Source: Vibrio orientalis CIP 102891 = ATCC 33934 (GTDB lineage: Bacteria > Pseudomonadota > Gammaproteobacteria > Enterobacterales > Vibrionaceae). Taken from it: DNA of 64,000 nucleotides. The notes under the pieces are model-generated. The model did not search any database. It had not been told where the DNA came from and saw only the letters and a program-made list of their open reading frames with translations. This document shows, piece by piece, positions 1-9,005 of the stretch (its first letter is position 1; each line of letters opens with the position of its first letter). The position numbers were made by a program, and so were the translations under genes. The DNA is taken from NCBI RefSeq assembly GCF_000176235.1, contig NZ_ACZV01000005.1:1984001-2048000 (forward strand), read 5' to 3'.

Positions 1-1824
1 CTTCTTACCTAGCAACATATCCATCATTTCCATGGTCTGCTCATTGTCATCAATGGTTAGCTGAACCAGACGACGAGTATTTGGATCCATGGTTGTTTCA
101 CGCAGCTGAAGTGGGTTCATCTCACCCAGACCTTTGAATCGCTGCACGTTGATTTTGGCTTTTTTCTTCGATAGACGCTCTAAGATGCCCTCTTTTTCAT
201 CCTCATCTAGGGCATAGAATACTTCTTTACCACAGTCGATTCGAAACAGAGGAGGCATTGCCACATAGATATGACCCGCTTCTACTAGCGCACGGAAGTG
301 ACGCGTAAACAGGGCACACAGTAGCGTCGCAATGTGCAGACCATCCGAGTCCGCATCGGCAAGGATACAGATTTTACCGTAGCGTAAACTGTCTAGATTG
401 TCGTTATCAGGGTCGATACCCAGTGCGACTGAAATATCATGTACTTCTTGAGAGGCTAAGACCTGATCAGCCGAGACTTCCCAAGTGTTCAAGATTTTAC
501 CACGCAGTGGCATCACCGCTTGGAACTCACGATCTCGGGCTTGTTTTGCTGAGCCGCCTGCCGAGTCACCCTCGACGAAGAAGATTTCAGTGCGATTTAA
601 ATCTTGTACTGAACAATCTGTCAGCTTACCTGGTAGTGCTGGACCTGAAGCCACCTTCTTACGTACGACTTTCTTACTTGCACGCATACGACGATGAGCA
701 TTGGCGATACACACTTCTGCCAGTTGCTCAGCAAGTTGCGGCTTTTCGTTTAACCACAGGCTGAAGGCATCTTTAACCACACCAGAAACAAATGCCGCGG
801 TTTGACGAGATGAAAGACGCTCTTTTGTCTGACCAGCAAACTGAGGATCTTGCATCTTCACCGATAGGACATACGAACAGCGATCAAAGATATCGTCACC
901 AGTTAGCTTAACGCCACGTGGTAGCAAGTTACGAAACTCACAGAACTCACGCATCGCATCCAGCAGACCTTGGCGTAAACCGTTAACGTGTGTACCACCT
1001 TGCTTGGTTGGGACTAGGTTAACGTAACTTTCCGTGATCATCTCACCGCCTTCTGGCTGCCAGATCACCGCCCACGTCGCCATCTCTGTATCTGCGGTAA
1101 ATTCGCCGATATAAGGTTCAGCAGGAAGTACTTCATAGCCTTTAACGCCTTCAGAAAGGTAGTCTTTTAGGCCATCTTCGTAGAACCACTTATGCTCTTC
1201 GTTGTTCACTTTGTCACTGAAGGTAATCTCTAACCCAGGACAAAGAACCGCTTTCGCACGTAGGTTATTCACTAGGCGCAATGCGGAGAATTTGTAGCTA
1301 TCGAAGTATTTTTCGTCTGGCCAAAAATGTACCGCAGTACCGGTATTACGGTGGCCACAAGTACCTGTCACAGTTAGTTCTGTAACAGCATTACCGCCTT
1401 CAAAAGCGATTTCATGTATTTCACCACCACGTCTCACCGTCACTTCAACGCGCTTAGAGAGCGCATTTACTACCGAGATACCAACCCCGTGTAGACCGCC
1501 AGAAAACTTATAGTTGTCGTTAGAGAACTTACCACCAGCATGTAGCTTGGTCATGATAAGTTCGACACCTGAGATACCTTTCTCAGGGTGAATATCAACC
1601 GGCATGCCTCGACCATCATCGATCACTTCAAGTGATTGGTCAGCATGGAGAATGACTTTGATCTTTTTTGCATGCCCAGCAAGTGCTTCATCGACCGAGT
1701 TATCAATAACCTCTTGTGCAAGATGGTTTGGACGCTCTGTCTCGGTATACATGCCAGGACGATGTCGTACTGGGTCAAGACCTTCAAGAACCGAAAGGTC
1801 TTTCGCATTATATTGTTCAGTCAT
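1..1824 (-). CDS. parE: DNA topoisomerase IV subunit B (partial, C-terminus cut by window edge)
   Basis: ParE is the ATPase and TOPRIM subunit of topoisomerase IV, which with ParC decatenates daughter chromosomes. The 608 codons present read without a stop from an ATG at 1824. They show the GHKL ATPase signature near the N-terminus (EVIDNSVDEALAG, then DDGRGMPVD, then GGLHGVGISVVNALS) and the TOPRIM pieces FVEGDSAGGSAKQARDR and LADADSDGLHI. The family is about 626-630 residues long, so roughly 20 residues are missing at the left edge. GyrB is the main alternative, but the short length without the GyrB insert and the neighbours yqiA, cpdA, yqiB and nudF (the enterobacterial parE operon order) favour ParE. 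It lies about 210 bp downstream of yqiA on the same strand. Confidence 0.96.
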   Translation of the reverse strand, partial: MTEQYNAKDLSVLEGLDPVRHRPGMYTETERPNHLAQEVIDNSVDEALAGHAKKIKVILHADQSLEVIDDGRGMPVDIHPEKGISGVELIMTKLHAGGKFSNDNYKFSGGLHGVGISVVNALSKRVEVTVRRGGEIHEIAFEGGNAVTELTVTGTCGHRNTGTAVHFWPDEKYFDSYKFSALRLVNNLRAKAVLCPGLEITFSDKVNNEEHKWFYEDGLKDYLSEGVKGYEVLPAEPYIGEFTADTEMATWAVIWQPEGGEMITESYVNLVPTKQGGTHVNGLRQGLLDAMREFCEFRNLLPRGVKLTGDDIFDRCSYVLSVKMQDPQFAGQTKERLSSRQTAAFVSGVVKDAFSLWLNEKPQLAEQLAEVCIANAHRRMRASKKVVRKKVASGPALPGKLTDCSVQDLNRTEIFFVEGDSAGGSAKQARDREFQAVMPLRGKILNTWEVSADQVLASQEVHDISVALGIDPDNDNLDSLRYGKICILADADSDGLHIATLLCALFTRHFRALVEAGHIYVAMPPLFRIDCGKEVFYALDEDEKEGILERLSKKKAKINVQRFKGLGEMNPLQLRETTMDPNTRRLVQLTIDDNEQTMEMMDMLLGKK

Positions 1825-2013
1825 AATACGGAATATCTTTATAAAGAATAAATGGAGTAGCTAAACAGGCAGGTAAATATATGCTCAATGATTTGACTCT
1901 TTGAGAGTGCGAACAAATTCTAATCGCTTTAAATCCTGCTTAGCACAGGAGAAACATAGTCTGGAACAGACCTGATTATGTCAAGAGAGATGAGTAAGTA
2001 ACAAGTAAAATTA

Positions 2014-2037
2014 TGACTCTTCCCTCAATGAGAGTCA
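2014..2037 (-). terminator. Possible weak terminator at the end of yqiA
   Basis: Seven-base arms TGACTCT and AGAGTCA flank a 10-nt loop, with a short T-rich tail on the minus strand. The hairpin overlaps the yqiA stop codon. The T-run is interrupted, so it may only partly separate yqiA from parE. The rest of the 1825-2013 gap shows no other feature I can support. Confidence 0.35.
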
Positions 2038-2616
2038 GAGTTGTAAGAATTCGATGATTTGAGCCGGGTAACGTTCGAAATCAACAAAGCTATGATCGCC
2101 GCCCTTTTCTACCGTTTGTCTAGCACCGGAAAAATGTGTCACTGCTTGACGATAATCGAGTACTTCATCTTCCATTTGCTGCAATAACCAAAAATCAGCA
2201 GGAGATGTTATCGATGGTGTATCTAAGGCTTTTAACTCATCAATGTGCCCAGCGTCAAGAAAGTACTTTTCATTGGTATAAGGATTTTCTTGCTCACCAA
2301 GGAAGTCGACCAACAACTCGTAAGGCTTAACCGCCGGATTTACCACCACCGCCTTAAAGCCAAATTGAGCATTAAGCCACATTGACATGTAGCCGCCCAA
2401 AGAGCTACCTACCAGTCCGATACGATAGTCATCTTTATATTGATGGACGATATCAAGCAACAACGCGGCGGCTGACTGGGGAAAGCACGGCAAACGTGGG
2501 ATCACCACTTTAATATCTGGCCTTTGAGCTTCACAGTACGCTTTCATTACGTTCGCTTTGTGCGATAAAGGCGAGCTGTTAAAGCCATGGATATAAAGAA
2601 GCAGTGACGGTTTCAT
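2035..2616 (-). CDS. yqiA: YqiA-family esterase
   Basis: A 193-residue alpha/beta-hydrolase of the YqiA/UPF0227 family, described as esterases acting on palmitoyl-CoA and nitrophenyl esters. The N-terminal strand LLYIHGFNSSP carries the oxyanion region. GSSLGGYMS is the nucleophile elbow with the catalytic Ser. The C-terminal GGDHSFVDFERY supplies the likely His, and length matches the family. It starts with ATG and overlaps the cpdA stop by one base (TAATG on the minus strand), so translation is probably coupled within nudF-yqiB-cpdA-yqiA. The physiological substrate is unknown. Confidence 0.9.
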   Translation of the reverse strand: MKPSLLLYIHGFNSSPLSHKANVMKAYCEAQRPDIKVVIPRLPCFPQSAAALLLDIVHQYKDDYRIGLVGSSLGGYMSMWLNAQFGFKAVVVNPAVKPYELLVDFLGEQENPYTNEKYFLDAGHIDELKALDTPSITSPADFWLLQQMEDEVLDYRQAVTHFSGARQTVEKGGDHSFVDFERYPAQIIEFLQL

Positions 2617-3437
2617 TAGTAGCCTGCTGAGTTAAAGTCGGGTTGGAAGCTGCCTGGTTTTAAACGCTTCACCTCGGTTGAGACAGAACCATCATTATAC
2701 AGTTCTAACTCACGCCAGCCTGGTGATAAAGTGTCAAGAGAGAAGTCATCACAGTTAGGTTTAAACTGAACGCAGGTTGATGGCGTCGACATCACTTGGA
2801 CGCCTTTATACATCACGTTCATATCTTGATGAACATGGCCACATACCACCGCTTTCACGTTGTTATGCTTTTCAACCACACGCCAAAAGCTATCCGCTTC
2901 TTTAAGCGTATGCTGATCGAGCCAACGACTACCGACCAAAATCGGATGATGGTGCAGCAACACCAACGTATTACGCTCAGGATGCTCCGACAACTTTTCA
3001 TCAAGCATAGTTAACTGCTGCTCGGTTAAAAAACCGTGTGGTACACCGACGACTTGTGAATCGAGCAGCACGATTTGCCAATGCTCACCAAGCAACACGT
3101 GCTCAACTTGCTGAATCTGACTAGAAGGCAGCACCGAGTTCATACTCGGCTTAAAATCATGGTTCCCCGGCAACCAAAAGCATGGCAATTCAAGCTTTTC
3201 GATGCCTTGTTCAAAGTGCTGATAAGAGATCGCACTATGGTCTTGGGAGATATCACCAGTTGAGAGCAGCGCATCAAAGCTTGCTCCACTATCAACAATT
3301 GCATCGACAACTGCATGAAAGCTGTCGAGAGTTTTGACACTTAGCAAGCTACCGTCCAACGGCTCAAACAGATGAGTGTCGGTAATTTGTAGCAGCTTGA
3401 TGCTGTCTTGATCTGATGAAATAGACGTTACTTTCAA
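2616..3437 (-). CDS. cpdA: 3',5'-cyclic-AMP phosphodiesterase CpdA
   Basis: A class III cyclic nucleotide phosphodiesterase that hydrolyses cAMP to AMP in the cytoplasm and so sets CRP activity. The 273-residue product carries the full calcineurin-like metal-site series: QITDTHLF near the start, STGDIS, LPGNHDF, LLHHHPI and CGHVHQD. The start must be a TTG at 3437, because no ATG or GTG exists in frame before the first metal motif. An AGGG sits about six bases upstream. Low-efficiency TTG initiation would suit a gene expressed at a low level. It sits between yqiB (8 bp gap) and yqiA (1-bp overlap), the usual gammaproteobacterial order. Confidence 0.93.
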   Translation of the reverse strand: MKVTSISSDQDSIKLLQITDTHLFEPLDGSLLSVKTLDSFHAVVDAIVDSGASFDALLSTGDISQDHSAISYQHFEQGIEKLELPCFWLPGNHDFKPSMNSVLPSSQIQQVEHVLLGEHWQIVLLDSQVVGVPHGFLTEQQLTMLDEKLSEHPERNTLVLLHHHPILVGSRWLDQHTLKEADSFWRVVEKHNNVKAVVCGHVHQDMNVMYKGVQVMSTPSTCVQFKPNCDDFSLDTLSPGWRELELYNDGSVSTEVKRLKPGSFQPDFNSAGY

Positions 3438-3445
3438 AACAAACC

Positions 3446-3886
3446 CTAAATATTCAATGGGGTGCGACTAATACCCTGTCTTAAACAAAATGAAAGCCAA
3501 TCGCCCAAAAAACGGTTGAGCTGGACCTTTTCATCTTGTTGGAGCATTTTCTCATTTGGATAATCGTATCGGGCATTCACACGTTTCAGATGGTCACAAG
3601 CGCATACTTCTGCTACGCGCGCATCGTGGTAGAGCCTGACAGACATCGTAGGCAATGGAAATACTGGAACGTCATCACTTTGACAAATATCGACCAAAGT
3701 TGTGTACTTTGTGACTTCTACCACTTGAATTTGGTAGGTCATATTCGCAGCTTGGTAGCAACGTACGTCATCGACACTCGGCTGATGAGGCAGCAAAGCG
3801 TTCAATTTGGCGTAGTTTGTTTCATATGTGCGCATCAAATCAGATAAATCAACATGATACGGTTTCTTTATTGCTACTTGTTCCAT
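3446..3886 (-). CDS. yqiB: YqiB, DUF1249 protein
   Basis: A 146-residue cytoplasmic protein of the YqiB/DUF1249 family, whose function has not been established. It has no signal peptide or membrane segment. Recognisable family features are the N-terminal YHVDLSDLMRTYETNY stretch and the central YTTLVDICQ and RLYHDARVAEVC segments. It starts at the ATG at 3886, inside the 3' end of nudF (13-base overlap), so it is translationally embedded in the nudF-yqiB-cpdA-yqiA operon. The constant association with a nucleotide-sugar hydrolase and cAMP phosphodiesterase does not by itself reveal a role. Confidence 0.88.
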   Translation of the reverse strand: MEQVAIKKPYHVDLSDLMRTYETNYAKLNALLPHQPSVDDVRCYQAANMTYQIQVVEVTKYTTLVDICQSDDVPVFPLPTMSVRLYHDARVAEVCACDHLKRVNARYDYPNEKMLQQDEKVQLNRFLGDWLSFCLRQGISRTPLNI

Positions 3887-4503
3887 TCTTCTTTCAAACG
3901 TTGATGATTAAGCTCTAGCCACTGCAGTGCAATGATAGAGGCACCATTTTCAAATTTCCCATCGATGACCCACTGGTAGGCCTGTTGACGAGACATCACG
4001 TGAACACGAATGTCCTCCCCTTCATAGTCTAAACCATGAACGCCATACGCAGTGCTCGCATCGACTTGACCAACAAAAACATCCAGCATCTCAGAGCAGC
4101 CACCCGAAGAGGGGTAGTAAGAGGTCACTTTTGCCAATAACCCGACTTCAATTCCCGCTTCTTCGACCGCCTCTCGGCGCACAACATCTTCCGCGACTTC
4201 ACCTTGGTCAATCATGCCTGCGACAATTTCAAGCTGCCAAGGACTTTGATGTTCTAGTGCTCCGACACGGATCTGTTCAATAATCACCACCTGATCAGCA
4301 ATAGGATCATAAGGAAGCATTGCAGCAGCATGACCACGTTCAAACATTTCGCGCTCAATCGGCTCACTCCACCCACCTTCAAACAATCTATGTTTGAAGC
4401 GATATTTAACCATTCTAAAAAAACCCTGAAACAGTGTTTCTTTTGAGATTATTTCCACATCTTGGGGAGTAAACTGTTGATCTTGATTGTCAGACTGTTG
4501 CAT
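3874..4503 (-). CDS. nudF: ADP-ribose diphosphatase NudF
   Basis: A Nudix hydrolase of 209 residues that cleaves ADP-ribose, and related ADP-sugars, to AMP and a phosphosugar. The Nudix box is intact: Gly of GMIDQGE, seven variable positions, then RREAVEEAGI, giving the metal-binding REUXEEXGU pattern. The N-terminal part (YRFKHRLFEGGWSEPIEREMFERG) matches the NudF/TrgB subgroup. It starts with ATG after a clear GAGAGG ribosome binding site and is first in its operon. The 232-bp gap upstream is shared with divergent tolC. Confidence 0.94.
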   Translation of the reverse strand: MQQSDNQDQQFTPQDVEIISKETLFQGFFRMVKYRFKHRLFEGGWSEPIEREMFERGHAAAMLPYDPIADQVVIIEQIRVGALEHQSPWQLEIVAGMIDQGEVAEDVVRREAVEEAGIEVGLLAKVTSYYPSSGGCSEMLDVFVGQVDASTAYGVHGLDYEGEDIRVHVMSRQQAYQWVIDGKFENGASIIALQWLELNHQRLKEEWNK

Positions 4504-4576
4504 TTGGCACCTCTCTGAGTGAATCTTATAGTTTACTCAGACAAAAGCTTAACTTCCAAGGGCATGGCTCAACTTT

Positions 4577-4629
4577 TTGTACAATTTTTATAAATTCAGT
4601 TAAATTGATGAATTAAATTTATTGTACAA
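4577..4629. promoter_or_regulatory. Two TTGTACAA palindromes in the nudF/tolC divergent region
   Basis: The self-complementary octamer TTGTACAA occurs at 4577-4584 and again at 4622-4629, 45 bp apart, in AT-rich sequence between the divergent starts of nudF and tolC. Sequence shows only the repeated palindrome. That it is an operator is inference. Confidence 0.4.
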
Positions 4630-4735
4630 GTGGATAGTTAAGTGTAAAACTTTGCAAAGTATAGAGTGATTTCCCATCAATTGAGTTAAACTCCCGATGA
4701 GACACCTTTTTCATATTTTGGCAGGAATAGGACTA

Positions 4736-6040
4736 ATGAAGAAACTGCTTCCACTATTTATCAGTGCAGCACTAGGCGGACTAAGCACGAACGCTTTCGC
4801 TGACACACTGGCAGACATTTATAATCAAGCGAAAGAAAACGACCCTACGCTACTTAGTGCAGCTGCTCAGCGTGATGCCGCATTTGAAGCAGTGACATCA
4901 AGCCGTGCATCTTTACTACCACAAATCAATCTAACAGCAGCTTACGATATCAATCGTGGTGAACTAAACAGTCAAGACAACGACTCAAATGCATGGAATG
5001 CAGGAATTAGTTTTTCTCAAGAGCTATACCAACGTTCAAGCTGGGTAACTCTTGATTCAGCAGAAAAAACTGCTCGTCAGTCGGATGCATCATTTGCTGC
5101 AACGCAACAAGCACTTATTCTACGAGTTTCAACGGCATACTTCGATGTACTGCGTGCACAAGACAACTTAGAGTTTGTTCAAGCAGAAAAAGCGGCAGTT
5201 GGCCGTCAGCTAGAACAGACTAAACAACGTTTTGAAGTAGGTCTATCAGCAATTACCGACGTACATGATGCTCAAGCACAATACGATGCGGTACTCGCAG
5301 ATGAAGTATTGGCGCAAAACAGCCTAGTAAACAGCTATGAAGGTCTACGCGAGATTACTGGTCAAGAGCACTCTAACTTAGATGTACTTGATACTAAACG
5401 TTTCTCTGCAAGTAAAACATCGACTGCTATTGATACATTAGTTGAAGAAGCACAGCAGAAAAACCTAAAGTTACTTGCAGCTCGTATCACTCAAGATATT
5501 GCGAAAGATAACATATCGCTTCAAAGCTCTGGCCACCTACCATCTTTGACACTTGATGGTGGATATACTATTGCAGAGCAAAACGATAGCCCTAGCGACT
5601 ATGATTCAGACAACTTCAACGTTGGCCTGAACTTAAATGTTCCACTTTACACTGGTGGTGCAACAACCTCGCTAACAAAACAAGCTGAATTCAGCTATGT
5701 TGCAGCAAGCCAAGATCTAGAAGCGACTTACCGCAGCGTAGTTAAAGATGTTCGTGCATTTAACAACAACATCAGCGCTTCTATTGGTGCACTACGCGCT
5801 TATGAGCAAACAGTAGTTTCAGCTCAGTCAGCACTAGAAGCGACCGAAGCAGGCTTCGATGTAGGTACTCGTACTATCGTTGACGTGCTTGATTCAACTC
5901 GTCGTCTTTACGATGCGAACAAGAGCCTATCAAACGCACGTTACGACTACATTCTAAGTGTCCTTCAGCTACGTCAAGCAGTAGGTACACTAAGCGAGCA
6001 AGATATCCTAGATATCAACGCTGGTCTTAAGAAAAGCTAA
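4736..6040 (+). CDS. tolC: Outer membrane efflux channel TolC
   Basis: TolC is the trimeric outer-membrane and periplasmic tunnel used by RND, MFS and ABC pumps and by type I secretion. The preferred start is the ATG at 4736, preceded by AGGAATAG, which gives a clean signal peptide (MKKLLPLFISAALGGLSTNAFA) before the mature ADTLADIYNQAKENDPTL. An in-frame ATG at 4697 would add 13 residues in front of the signal. The 434-residue product shows the internal duplication of outer membrane efflux proteins: two long helical hairpins (for example AQRDAAFEAVTSSRA and TEAGFDVGTRTIVDVL) and two beta-strand segments (PQINLTAAYDINRG and PSLTLDGGYT). It is monocistronic, ending at a strong terminator. Confidence 0.96.
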   Translation: MKKLLPLFISAALGGLSTNAFADTLADIYNQAKENDPTLLSAAAQRDAAFEAVTSSRASLLPQINLTAAYDINRGELNSQDNDSNAWNAGISFSQELYQRSSWVTLDSAEKTARQSDASFAATQQALILRVSTAYFDVLRAQDNLEFVQAEKAAVGRQLEQTKQRFEVGLSAITDVHDAQAQYDAVLADEVLAQNSLVNSYEGLREITGQEHSNLDVLDTKRFSASKTSTAIDTLVEEAQQKNLKLLAARITQDIAKDNISLQSSGHLPSLTLDGGYTIAEQNDSPSDYDSDNFNVGLNLNVPLYTGGATTSLTKQAEFSYVAASQDLEATYRSVVKDVRAFNNNISASIGALRAYEQTVVSAQSALEATEAGFDVGTRTIVDVLDSTRRLYDANKSLSNARYDYILSVLQLRQAVGTLSEQDILDINAGLKKS

Positions 6041-6065
6041 TCAGTAATCCTATCGGCTTTATATG

Positions 6066-6100
6066 AAAAAGGCTGACTCCATGCGGAGTCAGCCTTTTTT
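6066..6100 (+). terminator. tolC rho-independent terminator
   Basis: The 10-bp stem GGCTGACTCC / GGAGTCAGCC with a 4-base loop is flanked by A5 and T6, so it can work in both directions. That would also serve the convergent lipoprotein gene at 6124-6570. Confidence 0.9.
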
Positions 6101-6123
6101 GTCTCTAAGATATAGAATAATAA

Positions 6124-6570
6124 TCAGTAAACAGTATCGATCTGAACGTTGTTCTCAACTAGCCACTCTACTTTATCGTTGTTATTCAGAAGCAACGCAA
6201 CGTTAACTGGCTGATTAGGGTCGACTGGGAATTGCCAAACAAACACCACCTCCCACTGATTTGGGCTATGGGTGCGCATCTCAAGCAAATCGCCATCAAT
6301 CATCCAAGTCTCCTCACCTTGCTGAATCGAAATATTCTCGACATCTAGTTCAGCGGGTAGCGTTGAGTCTGACTCTAAATAGAGTGCGCCATGCAAAGTA
6401 TTATCTTGCACCTCACCGATGGTCGGCATTTTGTTCAACCAAAGGTTACTTTTAAGCGTCACTGTTGATTCGGCAATCACTGCTTGGTTATCTTGCTCCC
6501 AGCCCACTTGCTGAGTCGCACAACCGGCCAACAAAGCGACACCGAGCGAAACTAATGCTACTTTTTTCAT
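6124..6570 (-). CDS. Small outer-membrane-type lipoprotein, function unknown
   Basis: A 148-residue lipoprotein: MKKVALVSLGVALLAGC is a signal peptide ending in a LAGC lipobox, and the residue after Cys (Ala) suits export to the outer membrane. The start at 6570 is chosen over upstream in-frame codons because it gives this signal sequence and has AAAGG in front. The mature part is acidic and predicted beta-rich (SNLWLNKMPTIGE, HGALYLESDSTLPAEL, WEVVFVWQFPVD) and resembles an Ig-like fold, but I recognise no named domain. It begins two bases before the arcB stop region and is probably co-transcribed with arcB; whether they are functionally linked is unknown. Confidence 0.75.
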   Translation of the reverse strand: MKKVALVSLGVALLAGCATQQVGWEQDNQAVIAESTVTLKSNLWLNKMPTIGEVQDNTLHGALYLESDSTLPAELDVENISIQQGEETWMIDGDLLEMRTHSPNQWEVVFVWQFPVDPNQPVNVALLLNNNDKVEWLVENNVQIDTVY

Positions 6571-6571
6571 T

Positions 6572-8923
6572 TTATTTACCTTTGTTGTTATTGAGCCATT
6601 CTTTGAGGATTTGAATATCATTTTCATACTCATTCTTCATTTCTTCAACCCAATCATCAATATTTTCCCACCAAGCAGGTAGATCCGGCGATTGCGCTTT
6701 CTGGGCAACACTTTGAATATGTTTCAAACCAATAGACCCTGCGGCCCCTTTAATTTTATGCGCTTCAGAGACAATACCTTCTTGGTGTCTTGCAACCATA
6801 TTAGAATCAAGGACTTGCAGATAATCAGGCATCATATCTTCAAACATCTGAATGCTGTCTAACACGGGCTTGGGACCGACGATGCTGACATAAGACTCAA
6901 GCATTTCTAGGTCGAGTAATCGAGCGTAGATCTCACCGCCTTCAGGGACGGCTTCAATCACCTCTGCCTGCTCAATGATCTCTTCTTGTTCACCTTGAGT
7001 AAACTTGGCTAACACATCATGCACTGCGGTCACTGAAAGCGGTTTACTGATCGCATCATCCATGCCCCTCTCAAGATACTCTTGCTTATTTTTCAGAACA
7101 TTAGCTGTCAGTGCCACCAGCGGAGGAAGATCGGAATAGGTACGACGGAAGTATTCGGCGATATCAAAGCCCGTCATATCAGGCAACTGGATATCTAGGA
7201 ACACCAGATCGTAAATTTCAGGGTCAAACATCTCCATCGCTTCTGCACCGTTCATCGCCACTGAGACTTCGTGGCCCATACTCTCCAGTAACGAGCGAGC
7301 AACGGTGATATTGAGTTCAATATCTTCAACCATAAAAATATTCAATTCTTGCGATTGAAGCGACGCCACAGCTTGAGGGACTGCCACTTCAATCAATGGC
7401 ACGCGAATGGTCACAGTAAAGGTACTACCAAAGCCCTCTTCACTCGAAACAGTGATATCGCCATCCATCATGTTAATCAGCTGCTTCGATACCGCTAGGC
7501 CAATGCCTGTACCCACTGCATGCAAGTTGTCTTTGCCAGACTTCACTTGGTAGTACATGGCGAAGATCTTATCCAGTTCAGCTTCTGGAATACCAATCCC
7601 GCTATCTTCAATCTCCATAATGATATGAGCATGTTCATCAATGACTTCAGAGCTCACGGTCATCACCACACCGCCCTCTTTAGTAAACTTCATCGCATTA
7701 CTAATCAGGTTCCAAAGTACCTGACGCAGTCGGGTTGCATCGACCTCAATTCCAGTCGGTAAATCACTCAATCTTTCGAGATCAAAACGCAGCCCTTTTT
7801 GCGACGCCATCAATGCAGAAATGCTCTCCATCTCCGCGACAAATTCCTCAAAGTTTAGCGCTGAAGGGAAAAGCTCCAGTTTACGACGGTCAAACTTATC
7901 CATATCAATAATATCGTTAAAGATATTGCCCAAAGTGATCGCACTAACGTTGATGGTTTGCATGTGACTGCGCTGCTCTTGGGTCATTTGCGTATCTAGC
8001 AACATGCGGCTTAAACCAACAATACCATTTAACGGCGTTCGCAATTCATGGCTAATGGTCGAGATAAACGTTGTTTTATCGCGACTGGCTTTTTCTAATG
8101 ACTCTTCATGACGCTTACGCTCGGTAATATCACGACCAAAGCCGACCAAACCAAGGTGACGACCATCTTTGCTATAGAAAGGCACCTTACGCAGTTCAAA
8201 GTAGTTACGGCGCCCATCAGGGTATTCCAACCATTGTTCATAGGTTAAGGCTTGATTGTCTGAAAATACTTTTTGGTCGGTATCAACAATTTGTTGGGCA
8301 ACTTCTTTGCTGTAGACATCCCACGGAGTGAGACCAACCAATTGACTCTCTTTCTTACCGGTTAGTTCTTCCATCGCTCTGTTACAGCCAGAGAAAACGC
8401 CTTCAGCATTACGGTAATAGATCAAATCAGGTGACGCATCGATAAACGAGCGCAGCAGCGCAGTTCGCTCCGCAAGTTCAACTTGAGTTTTTTCACGCTG
8501 ATAGACCTCATTCTCAAGATCTTTCATCGCTTCTTCGCGCGCTTCTTCCGCCTTAATACGCTCTTCAATTTCTTGATTCAGTTTGGCGATGTTCTGTTGC
8601 AGCTGGTTATTCAGCTCTTGGTCACGAGAACGCATATCTTTGAGTTTTGAAACTAACTTAGAAAGGCGTTGGCGGGACTCTTCCAACTGATCGACAACCA
8701 CCGAAAGAAAATAGACCGCCCAAGGGGTGATAAGCAGGCCAAAGAAGACAGAGCGGACGATATCGATATCATCCACATGACCATTGAGAACGAGCGTGAT
8801 ACCGACTTGAACAACGACCGCAAGCGCGACTAAAGCCAAAGCAAGTAAGATGGAGAAACGCAAAATACCCAATTTGACCAGAAGGTCGACATAATACTGG
8901 GCGAGATTTTTTATCGGTTTCAT
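6572..8923 (-). CDS. arcB: Aerobic respiration control hybrid sensor kinase ArcB
   Basis: ArcB senses the quinone pool and phosphorylates ArcA under low oxygen. The 783 residues show the full tripartite design: two membrane helices (about 21-48 and 58-78), a coiled coil (80-150), a PAS domain (150-270), HisKA with His292 in STISHELRTPLNG, an HATPase domain (NLISNAMKF, DSGIGI, GTGIGLAV), a receiver with Asp577 in FLDIQLPD, and an HPt domain with His722 in AHKIKGAAGS. Numbering runs almost exactly with the E. coli protein. Cys180 is present, but the position of E. coli Cys241 is Tyr here. The cognate arcA lies far away at 53973. The start is an ATG after GGAG. Confidence 0.96.
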   Translation of the reverse strand: MKPIKNLAQYYVDLLVKLGILRFSILLALALVALAVVVQVGITLVLNGHVDDIDIVRSVFFGLLITPWAVYFLSVVVDQLEESRQRLSKLVSKLKDMRSRDQELNNQLQQNIAKLNQEIEERIKAEEAREEAMKDLENEVYQREKTQVELAERTALLRSFIDASPDLIYYRNAEGVFSGCNRAMEELTGKKESQLVGLTPWDVYSKEVAQQIVDTDQKVFSDNQALTYEQWLEYPDGRRNYFELRKVPFYSKDGRHLGLVGFGRDITERKRHEESLEKASRDKTTFISTISHELRTPLNGIVGLSRMLLDTQMTQEQRSHMQTINVSAITLGNIFNDIIDMDKFDRRKLELFPSALNFEEFVAEMESISALMASQKGLRFDLERLSDLPTGIEVDATRLRQVLWNLISNAMKFTKEGGVVMTVSSEVIDEHAHIIMEIEDSGIGIPEAELDKIFAMYYQVKSGKDNLHAVGTGIGLAVSKQLINMMDGDITVSSEEGFGSTFTVTIRVPLIEVAVPQAVASLQSQELNIFMVEDIELNITVARSLLESMGHEVSVAMNGAEAMEMFDPEIYDLVFLDIQLPDMTGFDIAEYFRRTYSDLPPLVALTANVLKNKQEYLERGMDDAISKPLSVTAVHDVLAKFTQGEQEEIIEQAEVIEAVPEGGEIYARLLDLEMLESYVSIVGPKPVLDSIQMFEDMMPDYLQVLDSNMVARHQEGIVSEAHKIKGAAGSIGLKHIQSVAQKAQSPDLPAWWENIDDWVEEMKNEYENDIQILKEWLNNNKGK

Positions 8924-9005
8924 TGAAAGCTCCGCGAAAAAACGATAGATAAATTCTACCTGTTTTACCTAGCGACAGCTAAAAGAATCCTTAGTCAACA
9001 AAACG

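Noticed and set aside
423..764. Open frame antisense to parE
   Set aside because: It lies wholly over the conserved ParE coding region and has no recognisable protein features.
1825..2034. Possible gene or small RNA between yqiA and parE
   Set aside because: Only short frames and a weak hairpin; no clear promoter-terminator pair.
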